Assembly: GCA_947179485.1 (NCBI GenBank)
Contig: OX359245.1
Span: forward strand, 70,729,067-70,793,066
DNA: 64,000 nucleotides
Source of the DNA: Allacma fusca
Lineage: Eukaryota; Arthropoda; Collembola; Symphypleona; Sminthuridae
Reading direction: 5' to 3'
The notes beneath the pieces were generated by a model that saw nothing but the letters and a program-made list of their open reading frames with translations, was not told where the DNA came from and did no database searches. Positions 55,480 through 64,000 of the stretch are shown here, piece after piece. The position numbers and the translations under genes were made by a program. Each line of letters begins with the position of its first letter. Positions within the stretch are counted from its first letter, which is position 1.

Positions 55480-56128
55480 CATCGCATAGATCGTTCACAG
55501 ACTGTTCATCAACATCAGCTGACGACAGCGTTTTTATGCATTTCGCTGGTCCAGCAGCTGCGCAAGGAACTGTGCAAAGTCGATTTAGACTAAGCATTTT
55601 GGAAGCAATGCTACAAGTTGCAAGACATAAAGTACTAGCAGCTGCAGCAATTGAACGTATATGTTAATAGGAAGGAGATGATGGTGCAAATATCAAGAGC
55701 TCTCAACTACCTACTCGAACCTTGTAAAGAATTGAAGAGTGAATATTTAAAGGACGCACGTCTTGTACTTGCCATTGTACTTAGCGCAAATGTAAACGTT
55801 ACACCATTGGCTAATCCATTCGTATTTGGTGACTTTGATTTATCATATGTAATTGTAACAGTAAGTGGAGACACGAATGAAACGTATCCTTTGGAAGTGG
55901 ACTTCAGACCAGACAATATCAGAATTCAATAAACAGTTAGCAATATTTATAGAGCCATTGGAGTTGATACCAAGGATGCAAGTATTGATTTTAACGCCTC
56001 CGATTTTGCAAATAAGCGTGCATTGTTTGTATATGAGATCTCTTAAATCAGTGACGCGCGTGCAATACCTACATTTGGAAACATTTAGTACGAGCTCCGG
56101 TTTAGAAACGCCACGACGGAGCCTTTAA
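55480..56128 (+). pseudogene. Virus-like coding remnant, unidentified (neighbour of protease remnant)
   Basis: Frames read HFAGPAAAQGTVQSRFRLSI, then after a stop LKDARLVLAIVLSANVNVTP and PLEVDFRPDNIRIQ, then IYRAIGVDTKDASIDFNASD. The pieces are protein-like, in order, and broken by stops and frame changes. Proximity to the adenain-like remnant suggests a structural gene of a Polinton/Maverick, but I recognise no capsid motif, so this is inference from position. Confidence 0.3.
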
Positions 56129-56309
56129 CGGTTCTTTTTCATACTATTTATTCTTCCCAGAGTATTCTAAATAATGGCAAAAATAAATCTGTTTACTCTA
56201 CTGAAAACTGACACGAGGACATGCAATCAAGAATACTGACGAAGCTTATAATTATCTGAATACAATATGTAAACGAACAAACACTAAATTTGGTATAATA
56301 TCATGAGAT

Positions 56310-56485
56310 GAATTACAAATGCAAAACCTTGTATAGTGTAAAAGACAGCAGATTTCCACGGTGTCTAGTGGTTGATTAAGATCCTAGTAAAAAAAATGGG
56401 GAGCATTGGATAGTATTCTATAAAAAATGTAAACCAGCTGTTTTGACCGAGTTTTTTGATTCTTGTGGTTTTGGAATAAGCTAAA
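56310..56485 (+). pseudogene. Adenain-like (C48) cysteine protease remnant of a Polinton/Maverick
   Basis: A frame reads KTLYSVKDSRFPRCLVVD, a stop, then DPSKKNGEHWIVFYKKCKP and EFFDSCG. In the family the HW histidine and the following D/N near FDSYG are catalytic, preceded by a VN.DP...G segment, which matches. The C-terminal Cys region could not be placed. Known: these proteases process capsid proteins of Polintons and adenoviruses. This copy has a stop inside and a stop just after FGIS; decayed. Confidence 0.5.
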
Positions 56486-56489
56486 ATTC

Positions 56490-57899
56490 CAAGGAATTTA
56501 AAATCTTTTCTCTGCGATGTAAGGCTTGTGTTAGAGAAAATATTCGACAGCTACAAAATTGGAATTCAATTGTATGCATGAATCTCAAAGGCTCCCCGAT
56601 CAGAAATCAGGTTGATGTTCCTGCATCTATGAGAGTCAGAAGATCAGTACATCTACAAGCCAGAAAAACAGCAATAGCGGAGAATCGAAGTTTTAAGTTA
56701 AATTGTCGGCTAACAATATCACAATCGACGAATGTGTCTACATAGTAAATCTTAAAAAGGATCTGGTCGTTATTTCTAAGTCTAAGCTTATGAAGCTAGT
56801 ACTTTCGTGAGTACAAAACTGTAAAAATATCTGTTCTTACTATAACTGCGAGTGAATCAATCAACCGTGTTTCCTGGAATGTGAATGGTGTACAATCTAA
56901 AGATGAGACCTCCCTTAAATTACCGAACGGTATAGAATCGAATGTACTAACAATGAAGCCTCCAAAATGCGACAATCAAATTTGAGCACTCATTACAAGT
57001 TTCTTGAAACCCAAAACAACCTCTAAAACTGTACGTACTGCAACGTGCCTTTTCACATCGCTAGAGTAACAACTACACTACGTCTGAACTCTGATAAACT
57101 ATTTTTTCGGCAAATCACTTATCTACCAAATTGGCTTTTGCAACCTATCCAAAGCTCCTATAGATCAAAACAACTAGGACCACTACATCCCAAATCAATA
57201 AAACCTTACATGCATACATTCAAGTTTATCTAATGAACTACTGAGAAATTTCAAACAGTCAATGAAAACAAGGTTCTTATCAATTTCTATTGATATAAAC
57301 TTTTTGGAGCTGTCAGTCAACGTACCAGACCAGGATATAAGCTTTACACCTATGTGGGAGTCATTCAGGCAGAAGCTACTTAACAGGTTTAATGTAACAG
57401 CTCGAATGTCATCCGCCATGGCTACTATAGCTATTATAAAATTCAAGGTCGATTCTGATCGTTAACATCTCGTTGATGCGGTAGCATCTATATTGAGAGA
57501 AGCAAATCCACATATTGATGATGCACAGATAATCTCCAAAAAGACGACCAGTCCTGGTCGTCAAATAAAATGAGTGTAACGGCATGCTGTTTACATACGT
57601 ACATGGTTGTGGTTTATCCTATATCGTGACAATGTATTAAACCTGATAGTTAATTACCAAAATCACATATTCCAAGGTTACATTATTATTAGTTTCATTT
57701 CAACATATTTTGATTTATTCTTATTGTTTCTTACATCAAATCATTTATTATGTCAGACAACATTAAATTTACTGGTCTACGTCTTGCAACGGTGTATTCT
57801 GAATTAAAATCTGAGGATCAATCATCTTGATGATATTGGAAGGTTTTCCGCGGGTAACATTTCGGGTAGACTTTTCTAGCAAAGTTTTAGAAATTATAA
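56490..57899. other. Decayed sequence, possibly the rest of the same element
   Basis: Broken frames such as 57262-57465 (FLSISIDINFLELSVNVPDQ) look coding-like but match nothing I know. Confidence 0.3.
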
Positions 57900-60720
57900 A
57901 GCTTGCTCACATGGCGAATATTCAGCTGTTCACAGTACAGTCAACTCTTTTTATAGCGTCTCTCCCTGTAGAGTCACTCTCCCTATAGTCACCCTAAATT
58001 CCTACCAAGCTACATACATTATATGATAATTTTTAACTTTATAGCGTCACTCGTTATTACGTCAGTTCCTTTATAAAGTCGCTTTTATTATATTCGTAGG
58101 CTGTAAAGCGTACCCTTATAACATCATGTTAACGTTGAAAAGCGGCAAACATTTCTAAATAACCTACCTACTGGTGCTGGCGTTTTAAAGATATATTTGC
58201 TCTTCAGTTTCACTATATTTGCTTTGGTTTATTATGCAGCGACGTTAGAAAAGACTGGAAGAAACGTAATTATAATAAATATATGTGCAAGCGTGGTTAA
58301 CGACATTGATTAAGCCGTATCCCGGAAAACCCACATTTCCAACCTTTCAGATTTATTTTCTCATTCAGTAAAAAACTGATATTCAGAAATTTTACGGAAT
58401 TACATTTTTCACTGCTTGAAAACGTTCGTAAATGATCTGAGAAGTGTCTTATTGAGATTCAGAAAATACTTTATTCAATCCTGTCCTTTGTTGGCGGTGT
58501 TTGTGGCGTTGAAAACTTGGAAAAATTATATTTATTACTTAAAATTAACTTATTTTAATCTTATATCGCATAGATACCTAGAATCTGCTACTTAAATGAA
58601 ACGAGACATGGCTCCAATTTAACTGAAAATGACAAATTTTTAATAAACCGTTATTTATATGATGTGGTTATATAACGTCGTTCCCTTATAACGTCACTTT
58701 TTGGGATATTTATCGATGTCGTTATAAACAGAGTTGACTGTATTACAGTCAAGAACAAGACAATTTTTAGTATAATGCCACTACAATATATGCTATACTT
58801 ATAAACCGATCTCATGACAACGAATACATTTTACTCGAAAAGATAATTCAGTTATAGCAATGCAGAGACGTTGTTACAAAACACATAACCATTAAATTCA
58901 AAGAATATGATCATCGAAATGGTGGATAGATGATCAAAGGGACCGTGTATTGTCCATTAATTCGTGAAGGCCTTTGAAGAATGTGTTTCCCTAATAGTCG
59001 TATTGCATGAAACAAATTGTATTCTCGTGAATTCAATTAGCTTAGAATCCAATTTTGCCGAAATCGTCGGATAAATTTAGAAAACTTAAATCACTGTGGA
59101 AAAACGCGTGCTTTTAGATAATGGTCAAATGAAATATTCCAGTAATTGAGTACGAGTACAGTGCTACCACAACAATTTCATCAATTGAATATCCTGGAAT
59201 TCAGTTGGCATGTCAAGAGGACTCAGTTAGCAGAACATCGCCCGCTAGAAAAATCGTTGTAATGCAAAGATGATTGAATTTTTAACGGTCGCCACATATT
59301 TTTCTTCATGTAATTTAATCTAGTGGATTTTACCATCTTTTTCCAAATAATTGACAAGTAGTTCGATTGCAAATTTTCGTTCCCTAAAACTTTTAAAATA
59401 ACATTTCGCTACTTCTTATTGTTTTATTTTTCAACAAATTCGAACTCATGTTCTCAAAATAAAAGATATTTAATTAGCTTAAGCATACACATGTTTATAT
59501 ATATCTTTATATACGTTCCTTTCAAGTAATGGTTAAGTAATGGTAAAGTGAAGTGTAGTTCTGGTTGTACATGATCATGCTTAAGTGACGCAAAACGTGT
59601 TTGATTACTTGACCATAAAATTTAAAGTAATTAATCGGTATTGCCCGTGGGTCTGTTTGTCCCAGTTTTCATCCAAAGCTACTTGACCGAATTAGTTCAA
59701 TTCAAAGTATTTGTTAGTATTTGCTGACCCGAAAACTCGAACGAGTTTGAAATTGCTTAAAATCAGTCGTCTTCGTACGAGCTCAAACTAATACAATAAA
59801 GGGGGTTACGAGAGATTGCTGTAGGTGACGGCCACTGGTCGACAGTCTTAAATAATCGCGGAGGGATGATTTATTATTTTGTACTACATTCTGAATAAGT
59901 TTTCAATCGCCTGGGTCTACACGGGTGCTGTCAGGCATTTTTAAAATATACCCGAGTATGTACAGGAATTTGTTTTTACAGGAAATCCTGATTTAGTTTG
60001 GGAGCAGGTATGTACAAGTTCAGGAAAATGGAACCTGGGTATTCATATGCACTTAAAGGTTCGACAAACTTAAGTACCCATCATTTAGTAGCACGTTCAG
60101 GCCAAATGAAAAACATTTTTTACCCATGTAGGACACCACTCAAATGGTTTTTCTTTTCACACATAATGCGTTCATTTGTTCACAATGTCAATTCTGGACC
60201 TCGGAGTTGATCCTGTTGTCTAGGTAATATAAAATCACCCACTTGGCATCCTTTTATCCATTTCTTCTATCCGCAAACACTCTTCGATCCGTATCTGAGT
60301 TCTTGCCGCTCAGTATACTCGATCAACAGGTTTTTGCTCTCAAAATACCACTCGTTCATCTTCCACAGTTTTTATTTTCCCTTCCCCTCAGATACTTGAC
60401 TACTGTTACTTTCGAGGTTTTGTTTCAATGAGAAATTCTAAGTACCTTTCAAAGAATGTTTACAAACCACTTGTACACAAAACATTTACTCAAAATCTTG
60501 CATCCGGGATAGCAGTTATTGAACTTTATTTATTCTTTAGTACAAGATTTTATGGATATGTGGAAAGCATTTGATATCCAGAATTTTAGGAAAAACTGAA
60601 TTATTGGTGCGAATGTGCTACGGGTTATCCCTGAAATAATAATTTTAGTGAGTCCCCTGCTATATATACACTATATCTATTCTGGACATCCAAGTTGCAA
60701 TGTGGTGGTGCTTTTAGAAA
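57900..60720 (+). repeat. Segmental repeat, copy C
   Basis: After the nested MITE it resumes as ACAGTCAAGAACAAGACAAT, matching copy A at 28379 onward, and its later part (60240-60690) matches A at 31900-32370. The interval 59300-60200 is too diverged to align by eye. Confidence 0.55.
57938..58740. mobile_element. Pogo/Tigger-like MITE (803 bp)
   Basis: Starts CAGTCAACTCTTTTTATAGCG and ends CGTTATAAACAGAGTTGACTG, flanked by TA on both sides (57936-57937, 58741-58742). Both subterminal parts are full of TATA(A/G)CGTC(A/G) words. CAGT ends, TA duplication and TTATAACG words are typical of pogo/Tigger. No ORF. It interrupts repeat copy C. Confidence 0.85.
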
Positions 60721-61482
60721 GTTCTGTCAAATTGACATGTTAATTTGAAAAATGAATAATAAAATAAATAATTTTTGTTTATAAGTTTAGTCTGTATAAA
60801 TGAAAGGAATATCGACTCATTTTGTTTCGATTTTTGGCATAATAAATAAATATTCTTTCGAAACATCTTAAATTATGCTTGTTTATTACCATCATGATGG
60901 TCTGACGTTGACGCAGAAATTTGAGCCCGCAAATTGTTAATACAGTATATCATAATGTTGTTAGTACAAACATGCAGTTTACATATATAGCAATCAAAAA
61001 TTCGGAAAATGTGCGAACGTACATAAAACACTGCGTATATGTATGCCTAAATATAGGATATGCGCCCAGGTTCGCCAGTTACAATTAGGCAATGCAAACA
61101 ATCAATACAAGTATTCATAAATTGGTCAATAAAATAACGAAAAACAATAAGACCTGCATATTATAGACAATTGTTAAGATTTCAAACATAGGGGTTCTTG
61201 CCTTACAGTAAATTATGAAAAAATAAAATCTATCTCCAATAAACTTGACTTAATAATTGTTGCTGATTTATCTGAACATTAAATTTAAAAGGTCCCAATA
61301 TGAGACTACAGATTCAAGTGAGTAAAGTTTGTTTAACACATGGCAGGAATTGAAAGCCACAACTATAGCTCTCATCAATTATACAATAACTTTGTTCAGC
61401 TCGAATCTGGGTTTTAACGTTGAGGGTAGACTCATTCCCTAGCTGGAGCGTCTGTACTATTGAATATATGACTATAAGTACT
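60721..61482. other. Non-coding stretch
   Basis: No gene recognised; the right end is 3' flank of the second GPCR copy. Confidence 0.4.
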
Positions 61483-62647
61483 TCAGAATATTTCCCGTAC
61501 GTAATGAAAACTCACTATGAAGCAGTTATGACGTGAGTTGGATCGACGACTACGAATGAAGTCTTGCTTGAACAAGTACCGATTGTATTCTCTAAAGACA
61601 GCTGCTCGGACGTCAGTTGTGAGAAAGCAATTGAGGCCAGATACAAGGATACCCTGGAATGAACAATGAACTTATAGTAGGTAGCCAAAATGTGACAGTA
61701 GTATTAAAATCTTTCCTGCATGATTTTTTTAAATAATTAAAATAAGGAGTACCGAGGCGCTCAAAGTTACCTGTAAAGGTTGAATGATAGCATTTGCCAT
61801 CGTGTAGTACGCCTGGCCACTCCCACCAGGGTTGAAAAAAAATCAAATTATTGATCCCAAGGAGAGGAAAAAGTATCAGTGAAGATTTGGCTGCCCGACT
61901 ATTGTCCAATTTAGTTAGCAGAAGCATTAAATTTAAAGTCAAGTTCAAGTGCCTCACTTAAAAATATCAATGATAAGTATTTCCTTTGCTCAGTACTCAG
62001 TAATCAATATAATAACTTTAGCAATGACTTTTAGGTATGTTAGAAAAATCAAGTGAAAACATTTGATGTACCGATACCGCTGAGCATCACCACTGGAGCT
62101 CCCGTTGTCCTGAAGTTTCGAGAATAGGACTCTCGTGATGTTTACGAGAAATGCAAGATTTCCCTGTGGGCATTTTTCACACATTTCATTTCATGACACA
62201 CAATTTATTGCAACATGCTTCCCAGGGAAGGTACAATAGAAGGGCTTACCACCAGAGCTGCCAAAACAGGACCTACGATTATCCAAATTAATTGGGATTG
62301 ACTGTAACCCTTCCAGCAGTGGATGTCATCATGCCTAGTGACAAACTCAAATGCAACCCCCCAAGCACCAACGAGGAGCACAGGTAGCCCTAAATATATG
62401 TGTATGTTAAAAGTACATATGTAATAACATAAGGCAAGGAGTAACGACCGATGGATAAAAAATTCTGTTTAATTATCAGTCTCAACTTACCCCAAGAGAA
62501 CACACAGTAAGTTTTTATATGGAAATTTTGTTGGACGATATTGTAAGTTAGTTTCGAATTTATATAATGTCCTTCCACAAACATCCAGTTTATTGAGGAA
62601 ACGTAAGTGTATAAATTCAGTGCCAAAACCAATTTACAAATCCATTC
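61483..62647 (-). pseudogene. Class B1 GPCR, second copy (TM3-TM7 half), 2-nt deletion in the TM6 exon
   Basis: Exons: 62491-62647 (TM3, SSINWMFVEGHYINSKL), 62250-62389 (TM4, GLPVLLVGAWGVAFEF, and TM5 start), 62072-62163 (LVNITRVLFSKLQ), 61771-61898 (TM6) and 61483-61653 (TM7, ending at TGA). All junctions are GT-AG and in the same places as in the 11.2-19.6 kb copy; the TM3 exon is 157 nt in both. In the TM6 exon the poly(A) run near 61834-61842 is two bases shorter than needed, so INNLIFF leads into QPWWEW instead of FNPGGSG. TM4, lost in the first copy, is intact here. Exons 5' of TM3 would lie beyond 62900; none found before the window edge. Confidence 0.72.
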
Positions 62648-62649
62648 CT

Positions 62650-63086
62650 GGAAATTTTACAAAAATCATTACACAGTAAATTTGACCAAATAACTGCTAA
62701 TTCCCGTTTATTCTTCATAATTTTAATTATTTCCCGAATTGGATTAATCTTTGACACACAAAAGGGTTGTAAGTTCCTATTCAACAATTAATATACACAC
62801 AGATTTCTATTTTATTTGTTTTAAAAATTTATTCTGAGAAATGTACAAGTGGTCGGTTATTTGCCATGTGTCAATAATATATATTATGCTATTTCATGCA
62901 GAATTTATTCAATTTGGATTTTTTACCGTTTGCCTATTTTTAAAAAATTAGGTTTTAGAAAACGAGGTTTTAAAAAATTGGGTTTTAAAACGATGACGTT
63001 TTACAACTCTTGCCATTGACGTTACCTTCTTAATATTGGGACATGGTCAAAGGGTGCACAAGTTATCTTCAAATCTTTTTTTCAGG
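62650..63086. other. Intron/flank shared with the first GPCR copy
   Basis: Similar to 12175-12520 up to about 62945 (ATTCTTCAT, TTGACAC, TTTTTTACGGTTTG-like words), then unique, with GGTTTTA(A/G)AAA repeats at 62950-63000. Confidence 0.5.
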
Positions 63087-64000
63087 TGTTACGTACTTTT
63101 TCTATAGGAATAGGAGCCCTATGCTTTAAAAAGGGGGCGTGACCTTAATTAATCAATAAGATGACCAGAGAATGTTGAGAGCATTCCGGAAGATCTTATT
63201 CTTAGAATAGAATAAATATTTGTGGATGTTATTCTTAAGTCAAGGAATAAAAATAGAATGTTCTGGAATAGCCAGACTAGAGATAGAATGATCTAGAAGG
63301 TCCGGAGGAGAGAGCACAATCGATGACACGTGTTATTGTTTTGTCCTCTGAAGGCTAGGATCTTATTTAATTTATTGGGATTAAAAGAATTAAAAAAGAA
63401 AGTCATAAAAAGACACGTGCAGTTATGATGGAGTAGATGAAAATAACCAATTAGCCGTAAAAGGGGAGAAAGTAAAAGAGAAAGTCTCAAGCCGCTAATA
63501 CATAAGGGAAGGTAAAAGTATAAATAGGAACAATGAAAGGGTTGAAGATCCAATGAATATCTGGTCCTGAAGCGGGCATCAGCTCTGCTGGACTTCTCCT
63601 AAACATCTTAGATATTTCAGGCCCTGTAGTGTGAGAAAGTTGTCTCACCTACTTGTAACTTATTTATATTTCTACTATATTTTAAGTTAACTTTATAGTT
63701 GAGATTGAGGAGAGCTCGTGTTAAATATCGAGGCTCAAGTCAGAACAGAAATAGTTGATAAGGAGTAGAATGGGAAAGTCTGTCCCTTTATTTAGAAATA
63801 ATAGATAATTGGGGTAAATTTGTGACGCTTAAATAAAGAGAATAGAATTATACCACTTGTACATTTTGTAAAGACTGCTAGATATAAGGAGTTATTAAAG
63901 AATTGTTAGTTATAAGTTGTGCCTATTGAAAATAAGGTAATTAAAACTTTGATACATTTGTATAATTATAATTAATAATAATTAATCGAGTTTGATTTAG
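63087..64000 (+). promoter_or_regulatory. Candidate LTR or strong core promoter running to the window edge
   Basis: Begins TGTTACGTAC (the same first eight bases as the LTR at 27983), has a TATA box TATAAATAGG at 63519-63528 followed about 30 bases on by a likely start region, and AATAAAGAGAATAG at 63834. The order U3 - TATA - R - AATAAA is that of an LTR whose element would lie to the right. Without the second LTR or a primer-binding site this cannot be shown; it might be a host promoter. Confidence 0.3.

Noticed and set aside
1..64000. tRNA, rRNA or CRISPR features
   Set aside because: No cloverleaf with proper A and B boxes outside the SINE, no rRNA-like core and no regularly spaced identical repeats with unique spacers.

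Overview
The window is AT-rich eukaryotic DNA with split genes, short GT-AG introns and a very high load of transposable elements. Two chemosensory or neuropeptide receptor genes with insect/hexapod-type features (a gustatory-receptor-like 7TM gene and a class B1 peptide-hormone GPCR) point to an arthropod. The receptor sequence reminds me of springtail (Collembola) gustatory receptors, but that is an impression and not a database result. I see no tRNA, rRNA, CRISPR or prokaryotic feature.

Layout. 0-4.1 kb: a decayed CMC-type DNA transposon (transposase plus a DUF4806-like accessory gene), minus strand. 4.1-7.3 kb: repeats and two minisatellites. 7.3-9.0 kb: a three-exon gustatory-receptor-like gene, minus strand, with one 1-nt frameshift. 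9.4-10.25 kb: a hAT-type MITE built of CGGGAC repeats. 11.2-19.6 kb: exons of a secretin-family GPCR, minus strand, carrying a 3-kb DUF4806 transposon, a foldback element and a hAT MITE in its introns and a deletion of TM4. 20.0-28.0 kb: an LTR-bounded element with two long intact ORFs (1926 and 249 codons) and no recognisable pol; this is the most unusual object in the window. 28.0-32.5 kb: copy A of a segmental repeat. 32.8-33.3 kb: a 504-bp TIR element. 35.4-36.5 kb: an unknown ORF and a tRNA-derived-SINE-like insertion. 37.5-38.1 kb: end of a LINE. 41.3-41.7 kb: clustered foldbacks. 43.2-45.5 kb: a Penelope-like fragment and a DDE-like transposase ORF. 45.5-47.2 kb: a Tc1/mariner element. 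47.2-47.3 kb: a striking promoter-like block. 48.6-50.2 kb: repeat copy B. 50.4-50.6 kb: a second member of the 9.4-kb hAT family. 51.2-55.1 kb: two fused LINE copies. 55.5-56.5 kb: remnants that look Polinton/Maverick-derived. 57.9-60.7 kb: repeat copy C with a pogo-like MITE nested in it. 61.5-62.7 kb: a partial paralogue of the class B GPCR with a different lesion. 63.1 kb to the edge: a promoter/LTR-like start of another element.

How it fits together. Host genes are few: one candidate taste receptor and two copies of a peptide-hormone receptor, all with a lesion as read. Almost everything else is mobile DNA, much of it nested, and several elements can be delimited exactly by target-site duplications (9433-10250, 32824-33327, 35895-36523, 50434-50616, 51239-55142 and probably 20006-27983). 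The LTR element at 20.0-28.0 kb encodes an RS-rich, membrane-spanning, furin-site-bearing polyprotein and a small type I membrane protein but no protease, reverse transcriptase or integrase that I can see, so if mobile it must depend on enzymes supplied in trans, or this copy has lost pol.
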